Assembly (NCBI GenBank): GCA_002396505.1
Contig: DGYA01000001.1
Location: forward strand, 1 to 64,000
From: Cyanobacteria bacterium UBA5018
GTDB lineage: Bacteria > Cyanobacteriota > Cyanobacteriia > PCC-6307 > Cyanobiaceae
Reading direction: 5' to 3'
Length of the DNA: 64,000 nucleotides
Positions 1 to 8,600 of the stretch are shown here, piece after piece (positions within the stretch are counted from its first letter, which is position 1; each line of letters begins with the position of its first letter). The position numbers and the translations under genes are program-made. The notes beneath the pieces are model-generated. The model was not told the origin of the DNA. It saw only the letters and a list, made by a program, of their open reading frames with translations, and ran no database searches.

Positions 1-1
1 T

Positions 2-286
2 ACACCACTTCAGGGGACGCCAGCCGACACAGCAAGGATTGCGGCAAATGCGATGATGCTTGAGGAGGATGACAATGGAGATCTGTTAGTAGTTCCAAAT
101 CCAAGTTTTCCGGATGCGGAAAAAGATCGACTTAAAGAGACAATTCGGATGCTTGGATTAAACAGGGGCCCGATAAAACTTGCGCGAAAGAAGTGTTTCG
201 ATGACTTCATTGATCCGAATCATTCATATAGTCATGCCTTCATGCAAGAAGTGCAGCCATTTATCTATGCGCAAATGATCGCCTAA
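2..286 (+). CDS. Unknown protein, C-terminal part only (5' end outside window)
   Basis: The frame is open from the first complete codon at base 2, before the first methionine at 53, to the TAA at 284-286. This is therefore the last 94 residues of a gene that begins upstream of the window. The visible part is acidic in its first half (LEEDDNGDLL) and ends in an aromatic tail (PFIYAQMIA). I recognise no family. Its end overlaps the decaying DUF262 fragment on the other strand (bases 224-286), so it sits at the degraded edge of the defence island. It could be a truncated gene itself. Confidence 0.4.
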   Translation, partial: TPLQGTPADTARIAANAMMLEEDDNGDLLVVPNPSFPDAEKDRLKETIRMLGLNRGPIKLARKKCFDDFIDPNHSYSHAFMQEVQPFIYAQMIA

Positions 287-463
287 CCAAGCAATTCCCC
301 AAGTGGCGATGACAACCGAAGGATGGAACCGATAGAACGAATCGAGGAGATCGCGCACGCGGGTGGAGCGCCAAACATAACGGCGCTGCATCTCGGGCAA
401 GCGCAGCTCACCGCGCTCGATCTTGCTAACCAGTTCTTCGACGATGGATTCTGCTTTGGCCAT
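224..463 (-). pseudogene. DUF262 (GmrSD-type) protein, N-terminal fragment
   Basis: From the ATG at 463 the frame encodes a typical DUF262 start: a short helix, then RGELRLPEMQRRYVWRSTRV and DLLDSFYR, the segment leading to the ParB-like nuclease core. DUF262 proteins such as GmrS/GmrD are usually over 350 residues and take part in restriction of modified DNA. Here the match stops after about 46 residues. At roughly base 325 the expected continuation (a GSIL-like strand) appears in another frame, so a frameshift is likely, and the rest is missing. The start lies inside the upstream truncated MNT reading frame, which suggests a deletion fused two genes. Non-functional in my view. Confidence 0.5.
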
Positions 464-572
464 GGATGTCGTCGCGCAGTGCCGAGCCGAACAGATGCAT
501 GCGCAGCACCTGGTGGCGCCGGCAGGCGTCGGCGATGGCATCGAGCTGTGGCTGGGCGAGGGCGAGGCTCAT
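426..572 (-). pseudogene. MNT-type nucleotidyltransferase, truncated N-terminal fragment
   Basis: This 48-codon frame starts at an ATG at 572 that overlaps the TGA of the methylase gene as ATGA, so it was once translationally coupled. It reads QPQLDAIADACRRHQVLRMH followed by LFGSALRDD, the start of the GS-x10-DxD nucleotidyltransferase motif of MntA-like antitoxins. The paired aspartates and everything after are missing: the frame runs into the DUF262 sequence and stops at 426. A second, different MNT gene lies at the other end of the methylase, so this was probably the next member of the operon before a deletion. Confidence 0.5.
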
Positions 573-3500
573 AGCACCAGTCCGATCTGGACAGTCTGGC
601 CCGAATCAGGGGGCGGAGTCTTCGCCGGGCGCCCGCGCCCCTTGCCCCCTGCTGCGCTGCCGCCAGCTTTGCTGGCTTTGGCCGCCGCCTTCCCCCCCTT
701 GCTGTGCAGCCCCAGCGCCACCTCCTCCGCATACCGCTCGGCATTCAGCGCCAACAGCCGAGCCAGCACGTCATCGCGCACGGCATCAGGCCAGCGGTAG
801 CGCCAGGGCAGCTTGCGGCGGCCGGTGATGGCGCCGCAGGCCTGCAGCTGGCCCTGGAAATCGAGGGCGTCGCCGGCATCCCAGAAGAACAGCTCGCCAC
901 TGTCTATGCGCTCCTGCAGCCCATCGGGGAGCTGGGCGTCTTCTTCAATATCGAGGTAATCGAGGCCGAAGCCGCAGGGGGTGTTGCCTGGGCCAAGCTG
1001 AGGCAGATCGCTCCAGCCGTAGGCGGCCAGCACCGCCTGATCCATCTCGCCATGGAGCCTGCGCAGCTCCAGGAGTTCGGTACTGCTTTCGGCGGGATCG
1101 TGGAAGCGGTTGTAGGTGCTGGTGAGGCCTTCGTTGTTGGCCACCATCAGCTCGGCGCGGAACTGGTGGTAGCGCTCGCCGATGGCTTCGAGGCTCTGGC
1201 GGGTGGCTTCGTGGGCGGGATCGTTGGCGGTGGAAGCGAGGAGGGCGTTGGGGAAGGGGAAATTATCGAAGCAATCGCCCTGGCTATACCTGAGGTCGTC
1301 CTTAAAAGAGGAGCAAAGAAATCGTGCCCATAACTCATGAATCCTGCCTTGCAATAGGCCAAACTCCGCAAACCCCTGGAGGGAAAATACGCGCAGACTA
1401 TCACCAAAAACCTGATCAATCAGCTGGAATGAGATGCTTATATGTTTTCCTACTCTGCAAAGAGCCATGCACCTTTTCAGGGTTGATACTGCTTCCCTCA
1501 GAAATGGTGCGTCACTCCTGAAGCGCCACCAGTACTTCTTTTGGCGTAGTGCTATCGCGTTGCTTTCTTTCTTGTCTCGCTCAGGCTTTACCCTTTCTCT
1601 GACAATCTCAAGCAGTTCCGACCATTGGCTGGCCTCCTCAAGCCCCATAGTTCCAAAGTTAATGATGTAGCGATTTCCAGCGGCCTTGGGCGATTCATTC
1701 ATCTCCTGCCCACCAAGAAACTGTTTGATCACTTCGCCATTAGTGTTGCTTTTTCCTAGCAAGTGAACGGCCTCATCTTCGCCGAGAATAAAGCCATCTC
1801 CTACGATGGTAGCTCCCGAAAAGCAAAGATTTTGATTCGCCATCAGTGTCTTTGGGTCATCGACGGCGACCCCCTCCAGCAAGTATGGGGTAATCCCTCT
1901 GACCTTGTTTCCATTCAAGAAGAAACTTGTCGGACTGTTTTTAGCGTTTTTGATAAAATGAACAGAACTGACGATTACAGCGGCGACACCCGGCCATTTC
2001 ACCCTCTTTTCAGCAGAGTATATTAATCCCTTGGAGTTGCAGACGTAAGACAGCGAGGATCTTCTGGTGTCGCCTTGGCAAATTGTATTTGTGGCAATTA
2101 GGCCAGCAGATCCCTGATCAGTCATCAAGGCGTTCGCTCGGCGGAAAAAGTAGGCACATAGATCTGTGTTCCCATCGGCTGGTTTACATGTATGCTGAAG
2201 CCATGATAAATAAGATTCACCGAATAGACCTGAGATCTTGATTCCACCTAAAAACGGCGGATTGCCCACGAACACGTCAAACCCACCCCGCCCATCACCG
2301 AACACTTCAGGGAACTCCAGATCCCAATGAAAGGGGCGAATGCCCCTGTCGCCGGAGGCTAGGTCGTCGCGGATCTCCTGCACCGAATCAGCCAGGCCGT
2401 CGTCGTTGAAGGTGCCGCTGAGCATGGCCAGGTACAGCTGCTGCTTATCCGCCCGTTCCTTGGGTTTCGGCTTCGCGAAGAAGGCTGCCACCATCAGATC
2501 ACCGGCCTGGCGCAATCCTTCGGTGGCCTTGATCTGTTGCTGCAGCAACAGCTTTTTGCGGTCGTAGCCCTCGTCGTTGAGGTTGTCGTCGCCGAAGCTT
2601 TCGCGGCGGGCCATACCCATTTGGGCAAATACTTGGTTCTGCTCGTTGAGAAAACCGAGCTGCACCTCCTGCATGGCTGTTTGTATATGCCGTACGCAGT
2701 ACCCCACCAGGGAATCGCCGCACTTGAGGGCATGGTCCACAAAGGTGAAGGGCAACTCCTTGCTGAGGGTCACCAGCCAGAGCGATAGCTTGGCCAAGTT
2801 CACGGCAAACGGATTTTTGTCGACGCCATAAAGGCAGCGCTGGGCGATCAGGCGACGGGCGTAGTTGTCCTTGTCCCATTCCTGGCGGAAGTCATCGGGG
2901 TAGCCGTCGCGCTCCCAGGCCTGCACCAGCCAACCGGCCAGATAGCGGCACACCGCCACCAGAAAGGCGCCTGACCCCATGGCGGGATCGCATACCTTCA
3001 GGGCCAGGATCTGCTCGGCGGTGGGTTTGTGGTGGCAACGCTCCAGCCAGGGGCGGAAGGCCTCGGCCACGATCGGTTCGGTGAGGGCCCTTGGCGTGTA
3101 GTGGCTGCCGCTGCGGCGCCGCTCGGCCGTGGGCTGCAGGATGAGGCTGCCGCTCGCCAGGCCGTTGGGGGTGTGGGGCGAGAGGCGGTTGCCCAGGGCC
3201 AGGCAGAGCTCCGCCTGCGATGACGCCTGCTTCAGGCCTTCCTTCACCTTGGCGGGCAGTTTTAGTGCCACTTCGGCCTGTGCATCAAGCCACTTTTCGC
3301 GCTTGCTGCCGCTCTGGCCCAGCAACTGCTCGACATCCACCACCACCGTGATCGTGCTCTTTTGGCAGGTGATCCCCACGCTGGGCCCCCTGGCCTGGTG
3401 CACCGTGAAGCCCATGATCCCCTCGTACACCGAGCCGATCTGCTCCACATCCAGAGCCCGATAACTGAGCCGCTCACCATCGAGCCAGATCAATTTGCTC

Positions 3501-4792
3501 AGCACTTTTTCGACGACGTCGTCGCTGAGCCTGGGCAGGTTGGTGAGGATGCCGTCGTCATAGCAACTGTCTGATTCGCGTCCCTCCAGGAAGGGGTAGG
3601 CATCGGGGTCGAACAGTTCGCCGTGGCGGGCCGGCAGGTAGTTCGGATCGGCGCCGCCGCCGTCGTACACCAGCCGGAACAAACTCAGCAGCGACGCCCA
3701 GGCGCCGCGGCGATCGGCCATGGCGCTCTGGTGCTCAAAGCGCTCCTGGCGCAGCCGATCGGCCAGGGCGCTAACGCTGTAGTGCTGCCCGTAGAGAGAA
3801 TCTCTGGGCATCAACTCTTCGTCTTCCGCATAGAGCAAAAACACCAGCCGCAGCAGCACCGTGATCAGGCCGCCATAGAGGTGTTTCTGGCCCTCTTCGC
3901 TGTTCGGGAGATCGCCCAGCACGTTGCGGCCGGAGTCTTGCGCCAAACGCTCGGCCGCATCGAAGCCGAGCAGCAATTCCCACAGGGCTTCCAGCACCTG
4001 CTCGGCCAGGCGGGTGCTCACCTCATTTTGGTTCTTGCGGCTTGCCGCTAAAAGCGCCGGCAAGCGTTGCGCCGGGTTGCCGCCGAACAGCCGGTCTACC
4101 CCCAGCAGCATTTCCAGGGCGCCGAGCATCGGCCGGCCCGCCACTTCGGCCATGGGTTCGAGGGGCAGAGTGATGTGGCCGCTCGATTCACCCCGTGGCG
4201 CATGCACCAGCCGCAGTTCAGTGCCGTTGAACAGGATGCCGATCGGGTGCTCCGTTTCCTTCAGCAGCCGCTCAAAGCGCTGCTGGGGCGTGGCATCCCA
4301 GCCGTTGCCCGCAGGGTTCCAGGGTGAATCGAAATCGCGGCCCCACTGGGGTTTGAGCGTGTCGCTGGCATCGCGCCACTGGGTGAGATCGAGCACCAGT
4401 CCCTGCAGCCCCTCCCCTTCCTGCTTGGGCACGCCATGGGTGGGGCGCAGGGTTTCGCCGTATTCGCTGAGCACCACCTCGGGGACGTTCTCAGGCCCAC
4501 GGGCCGCCACCAGGGCCTCAACGTCGAGAAGATCAGCCTCGCTCCAATCGAGTAACTCGGTGGCCAGTTGCTGGAAGCTGGCCACCACCTTCACGGGGTC
4601 GCCATTCAGCCCGTCGACCTTCTCCAGAAGCCCATTGAGCTGCAGTTGGAGAGCTGCGATGTAGGCGGTGCTCTGGTTGGGCACCAGCTCCAGCTTGGTG
4701 AGCACCGCCGGCGCCACCACCAGGCCCACGGGCTGCACCAGGCCGAGCCATTGCTCGTGGATCGATTTGGTGGGGATGCCGTAGTAGGCCAT
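569..4792 (-). CDS. Eco57I-type N6-adenine DNA methyltransferase (DrmMI-like), 1407 aa
   Basis: A large class I SAM-dependent DNA methylase expected to methylate adenine for self-recognition in a phage-defence system. SAM-binding motif I (CDPAMGSGAFL) lies at about residues 601-611, preceded by GSHYTP near 562 and followed by YGVDKNPFAVNLAKLSLWL near 655. The catalytic motif IV NPPF is at about 844-847, as in gamma-class N6-adenine methylases. The first 550 residues are an N-terminal region usual in these giant methylases, and the C-terminal third is probably target recognition. The tail (about 1360-1390) is a low-complexity Lys/Ala/Gly linker. No nuclease motif is evident. AGGAGG lies 10 bases before the ATG. 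It follows the HEPN gene by 14 bases and overlaps the MNT fragment by ATGA. Pairing with a DrmD-like helicase suggests the DISARM class 1 methylase; BREX PglX-like families are alternatives. Confidence 0.85.
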   Translation of the reverse strand: MAYYGIPTKSIHEQWLGLVQPVGLVVAPAVLTKLELVPNQSTAYIAALQLQLNGLLEKVDGLNGDPVKVVASFQQLATELLDWSEADLLDVEALVAARGPENVPEVVLSEYGETLRPTHGVPKQEGEGLQGLVLDLTQWRDASDTLKPQWGRDFDSPWNPAGNGWDATPQQRFERLLKETEHPIGILFNGTELRLVHAPRGESSGHITLPLEPMAEVAGRPMLGALEMLLGVDRLFGGNPAQRLPALLAASRKNQNEVSTRLAEQVLEALWELLLGFDAAERLAQDSGRNVLGDLPNSEEGQKHLYGGLITVLLRLVFLLYAEDEELMPRDSLYGQHYSVSALADRLRQERFEHQSAMADRRGAWASLLSLFRLVYDGGGADPNYLPARHGELFDPDAYPFLEGRESDSCYDDGILTNLPRLSDDVVEKVLSKLIWLDGERLSYRALDVEQIGSVYEGIMGFTVHQARGPSVGITCQKSTITVVVDVEQLLGQSGSKREKWLDAQAEVALKLPAKVKEGLKQASSQAELCLALGNRLSPHTPNGLASGSLILQPTAERRRSGSHYTPRALTEPIVAEAFRPWLERCHHKPTAEQILALKVCDPAMGSGAFLVAVCRYLAGWLVQAWERDGYPDDFRQEWDKDNYARRLIAQRCLYGVDKNPFAVNLAKLSLWLVTLSKELPFTFVDHALKCGDSLVGYCVRHIQTAMQEVQLGFLNEQNQVFAQMGMARRESFGDDNLNDEGYDRKKLLLQQQIKATEGLRQAGDLMVAAFFAKPKPKERADKQQLYLAMLSGTFNDDGLADSVQEIRDDLASGDRGIRPFHWDLEFPEVFGDGRGGFDVFVGNPPFLGGIKISGLFGESYLSWLQHTCKPADGNTDLCAYFFRRANALMTDQGSAGLIATNTICQGDTRRSSLSYVCNSKGLIYSAEKRVKWPGVAAVIVSSVHFIKNAKNSPTSFFLNGNKVRGITPYLLEGVAVDDPKTLMANQNLCFSGATIVGDGFILGEDEAVHLLGKSNTNGEVIKQFLGGQEMNESPKAAGNRYIINFGTMGLEEASQWSELLEIVRERVKPERDKKESNAIALRQKKYWWRFRSDAPFLREAVSTLKRCMALCRVGKHISISFQLIDQVFGDSLRVFSLQGFAEFGLLQGRIHELWARFLCSSFKDDLRYSQGDCFDNFPFPNALLASTANDPAHEATRQSLEAIGERYHQFRAELMVANNEGLTSTYNRFHDPAESSTELLELRRLHGEMDQAVLAAYGWSDLPQLGPGNTPCGFGLDYLDIEEDAQLPDGLQERIDSGELFFWDAGDALDFQGQLQACGAITGRRKLPWRYRWPDAVRDDVLARLLALNAERYAEEVALGLHSKGGKAAAKASKAGGSAAGGKGRGRPAKTPPPDSGQTVQIGLVL

Positions 4793-4806
4793 CAGTTGGA
4801 TTCCTC

Positions 4807-5202
4807 CTAGGGGCTGGAGGTAAGACGAAGCAAGAGCGCCTGGCGCAGGCGGCCGGCCATCTCCTTCAGCTCCAGGAGCTCCTCCGTGGAGGTGTCAAAA
4901 CCTGGATAGCGGTTCATCACACCTGATTCCGTCAAATCCTCCAGTTCGTCCTCGTCCCAGCTCCAATCAGGATCAGCATGCTGCAGCAACTGTGATAACG
5001 CCACGAGATCATGAGTTTTCCTGAATGTTTGCCCGAGCTGCAGTAAAAGCGCCTTGATGAGTTTCTCGACATACTGTTGGAGGTGATAAACATAGTCATC
5101 ACGCATGCGAGAGGTGATCATGGCAACATCGAGTTCTGTCCAGTCCCAGTCACCTTCCGCTTTGGCGATCCACTCGTCTACCAAAGGGTTGCGCTCAACC
5201 AT
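4807..5202 (-). CDS. HEPN-domain protein (partner of MNT nucleotidyltransferase)
   Basis: A 131-residue all-helical HEPN protein. It has the hallmark order of the family: an N-terminal W-x-x-x-A-E-x-D helix (WIAKAEGDWDWTE), a central helix ending in EKLIKALLLQLG, then RKTHDLVAL, which carries the conserved Arg/Lys-x-x-His of HEPN ribonucleases, and a C-terminal RYPGFDTSTEELLEL helix. HEPN proteins pair with MNT nucleotidyltransferases as toxin-antitoxin modules, in which the nucleotidyltransferase usually modifies and silences the HEPN RNase. Its start overlaps the MNT stop by 8 bases, which supports co-translation. Being embedded between a helicase and a methylase gene, it may act as a back-up suicide module rather than as a free plasmid-type addiction pair. 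Confidence 0.85.
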   Translation of the reverse strand: MVERNPLVDEWIAKAEGDWDWTELDVAMITSRMRDDYVYHLQQYVEKLIKALLLQLGQTFRKTHDLVALSQLLQHADPDWSWDEDELEDLTESGVMNRYPGFDTSTEELLELKEMAGRLRQALLLRLTSSP

Positions 5203-5548
5203 AGAGCACCTCCCCGTGATCTAATGCCTCGCGAATGATCGGATCGCCCCAGCGGTAACGCGATTCGACATCCTCTGGGCGCCAGATCAAGAGATCCACT
5301 TTAAAACCGGGCCTGCAGGCTCTGCGGATTTCGCGGCTCTTGGCAAATGGCCTACCGTCATAGGGCATCACGACCAAGAAGTCCGCGTCGGACTCCACTC
5401 GGGAATCCCCTCGGGCCTGGGACCCGAACAGGATCACCTTCTCGGGGGCAAACTTCTCCACCAACTGCCTGGTGAATGCCTCAATGCCCTCACGCGTGAC
5501 GATGCGCGTGCTTCGCAGGCCTTCAGGCAGGACATCTGAGTCAGCCAT
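5195..5548 (-). CDS. MNT-type nucleotidyltransferase (partner of HEPN)
   Basis: I place the start at the ATG at 5548 (MADSDVLPEG), giving 117 residues; the longer frame to 5644 only reads through the preceding mini-gene. The core motif is ILFGSQARGDSRVESDADFL, that is GS-x-A-R-G-D followed by the D-x-D-like pair D-A-D, then VDLLIW for the third acidic residue. This is the minimal nucleotidyltransferase fold of MntA/HepT-type antitoxins. The C-terminus YRWGDPIIREALDHGEVLYG is nearly duplicated in the 51-residue frame just upstream. The gene overlaps both neighbours by 8 bases. Expected role: AMP or nucleotide transfer to the HEPN partner to neutralise it. Confidence 0.85.
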   Translation of the reverse strand: MADSDVLPEGLRSTRIVTREGIEAFTRQLVEKFAPEKVILFGSQARGDSRVESDADFLVVMPYDGRPFAKSREIRRACRPGFKVDLLIWRPEDVESRYRWGDPIIREALDHGEVLYG

Positions 5549-5696
5549 GGAGCACCTCGCCATGATCCATGGCATCGCGGATGAAGGGATCCCCCCAGGC
5601 GTAGCGCTGCACCAAGCGCTGGGCGAAGTCCTGCAGGGCCTCACGGGTCACCAGGGGCGCCCGACTCGCCGGAGGGGGGAGGGTCATGACTGTCAT
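5541..5696 (-). pseudogene. 51-aa shrunken MNT paralogue with the catalytic core deleted
   Basis: The ATG at 5696 overlaps the helicase stop as ATGA, and the TGA at 5541 lies inside the start of the next MNT gene. The peptide has two recognisable halves. LVTREALQDFAQRLVQRY matches the N-terminal IVTREGIEAFTRQLVEKF of the neighbouring MNT protein, and WGDPFIRDAMDHGEVLHG matches its C-terminal WGDPIIREALDHGEVLYG. The GS...DxD catalytic middle, about 60 residues, is absent. It is an in-frame deletion remnant of a tandem MNT duplicate, kept open and still coupled on both sides. It could be pure debris, or a retained leader that couples translation of the helicase to the MNT/HEPN pair. Confidence 0.6.
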
Positions 5697-8600
5697 CTTG
5701 CCGGCACCTCCTGGGGCAATGCCCCCTGGGGCCAGAGGTAGATGGCACCGGCTGGCTCCACCCGGTGGGTCTTCAGCTCGAAGGTGCGGCGGATGCGCTC
5801 GGGTTCGCGCTCCAGATCGGTGTCGATGGTCTGCAATCGCTCCTCCCAGTACTTGCGGTTGTCTTCCAGCTGGCGGCGCTCCTCCTTGATCCCGCCCAGA
5901 TCGAGCAGCAGCTGATCGAGGTTTTCGTTGGTGCGGCTGCGGGTGCTGAGGATGCGTTTGCGTTGCTCCTCCAGCACCCGCACAAACCGGGCCACCTCGT
6001 CGTCGGCCCTTTTGGCCAGCTTCAAGGCGGCGTCCTGACGGCGCTCATCCACCACCCGATCGAGGGCTTCGCGCAGCTGACCCACATCAGCGCTCAGGTG
6101 CGCTTGCAACGCCGCAGTCACCAACTGCGGTGCTTCGAGCTGCTGCTGCAGGGATTCTTGCAACTCCTTCATCGCCCGTTCGCTCTTCTCCACGCTGAGC
6201 TTGCGCAGACGGCGGTTTGGATCCGCCGGATCCCACTCGGCCACCACGGCCAGCACTTCATCGTGCAGCCGCGCGGCGCCGTGGCCGTAGAGGGAGAGGC
6301 GCGCCAGCACGATCAGCTTGGCGGTGTCGTCGGCCGTGCCCAACACCGCGGCGCGGCTGAGCAGATCGCTCTGGAACCCACGCATCAGGAAGCGGTTGAG
6401 CAGCCGCATCACCAGCGGGTGCTCCAGGTGCAGGTGCACCCGATCGGCGTTCACCTCCTGCGGGTCTTGAAACACCACCGGCTGCAGCTGCGTCTCCTTG
6501 CGCCACTGCCACAGCTTTTGGCCTGGCTGCCGCGGAGGCCGCAGGGCGTCGAGCACATCGCCCCAGGCGGCTTCGCCATCCGGCAACCGGTCGGCGCTGG
6601 GGAACTCCCAGATGGCCCGATCGGGATCCGCGGCCGCCTGGGCGGGATCGCGGGGGATCAGCGCCAGCTTCTGGTTGCCGTTGCGCTCTCCGCTGAGCCG
6701 CAGGCTGGTGTTGAGGGCATGGCGGAACTGAGTGCGGCTGAAGTTCAACCACTTGGTGGAACGACTCAGATACCCCTCCAACGTGCTCACCTGCTTCTGA
6801 AGATCCCCTTTGCGTTCGCGGCTGCCCTCCAGCTCTTCATCGAGCAGCGCCCGGGTGAGCCGCAGGTCTTCCTCCTGATCCAGGCCCTTGATCTCAGCGA
6901 TGGTTCTGGCCAACGCCGTGGGGTTGATGCCCTTGGCCAGCAGGTCGTTGAGCTTGCGGATCACCACCGGCGGCAGACAGCCCAGCTCTCTGCGGATCTG
7001 GTCGGTCTTGCGCACCACCGTGTCAAGCACTGTGTCTTCCGGCCGCTGGGGCAGCACGAAGTAGTGGCAGAACACCTGCGGGGCGCGCTGCAGGGTGCGG
7101 TCGATGCGGCCGTTGCGCTGCTCCATCCGGCCCGGATTCCAGGGCACATCGAAGTGCACCAGCCGTTTGCAGTGGTTCTGCAGGTTCACGCCTTCGCGCG
7201 CTGCGTCGGTGGCGATCAGGATTCGCAGGGGATCGGCATCCGGCGGGCTGTTGAAGCTGCGTTTGATCGCCTCGCGCTTTTCATCGCCGATGCCGCCATG
7301 GAAGGTGGCGATGCGGGCCCCGGCCTGGTGGCTCTCCGCGATCAATTCGCGCACGCGCCGCTCCAGCCAGTCCTTGGTGTCGGCGTATTCGGTGAAGATC
7401 AGCAGGCGCTCGCCGGCCCATTCCGCGCCTTGCTGCCCCAGGCGGGGACAGAGGTGCTGGCGGATCAGCTGCTCCAGGCGCTGCACTCGGCTGTCGGCCT
7501 CGTAGCGGGCTGCTTCGGCGATCGTCTGCATCTGGCGGAGCAGTTTCCATTCCTCCTCATTGGCTTCCAGCGCCGAGCCCACGGCCGCCTCGTGCTGGGC
7601 ATCGGCCTCCTGCAGCAGCTCCTCCTCATTTCCTTCGGCGCGATCGTCGTCGCCATCGATGGAGCCCTCCAGCAGATCGAGGGCTTCGAGCCGCACCTGC
7701 CGCTGTTTGCCGGCCTTGGTGGCCCGTTTCTCCAGGGTGTTCATATGCACCCGCAAGGTGCGATCGAAGGCGGCGATCGAGCTGAGCAGGCGCTTCTGCA
7801 GGTTGGAGATCACCAGGTTTTCAGCGGCGCGCTCGCGCTTGCCGGCGCTCACCAGCCGCTGGTTGCGCAGTTCCCGATAGCGGCTGAGCAGCTCGGCCAG
7901 CTTGATCTCCGGGGTATCCGGCGGTAGGCCATCGATCACCTCCGGCACCACCAATCGCTCGGGCAGCTCCACGCCGATCTGGCGCAGGTCTTCCTTGAGC
8001 CGCCGCACCATCACGTCTTCCAGGTCTTGCTTGCGCACGGCCACGCCGCGGCAGAAGCGGGTGGGATCGAGGATCTCCAGCAGGGCCGAGAAGCTGTTGC
8101 TGTGGCCGTTGTGGGGCGTGGCCGAGAGAAACAGCTTGTGCTCGAAGCGCCGCGCCTGATCGCGGATCGCCCGGGTGAGCTTGGAATCGATCGCGAACTT
8201 CGAGCCGCTGGCCGGAGCGGCGTTGTGGGCCTCATCAAGGATCAGCAGCGCCTGCTTGCCCTCATCGCCGAGCCAGTCGCGCAGCGGCCCGGCATAGGCC
8301 TCATCGCGCACCAGCGCCTGGCTGATGATGAAGCGGGTGTGGGTGGCCCAGGGGTTGATACCCCAACCCCGCTGCCGCCGCATCTCGGTGATGTACTGCC
8401 GGTCCATCACCGCAAAGCTCAGCCCGAAGCGGCTCTCCATCTCCCCCTTCCACTGCAGCACCACCGACGGCGGCGCCACCACCACCACCCGGTGCACCTT
8501 CTGGCGCAGCAGCAGCTCCCGCATGATCAGCCCGGCTTCGATCGTCTTGCCCAGGCCCACGTCGTCGGCGATGAACAGGCTCACCCGCGGCATGCGCAGC

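Noticed and set aside
569..4792. Treating the methylase as a complete type IIG restriction enzyme
   Set aside because: No PD-(D/E)xK or other nuclease motif is visible in the first 550 residues or the C-terminus, and it is operonic with a DrmD-like helicase.
5765..7927. A 720-codon open frame on the plus strand, antisense to the helicase
   Set aside because: It is the reverse-strand frame of a GC-rich gene; its product is Leu/Gln/His-rich with no recognisable motif, while the minus-strand frame has all helicase motifs.
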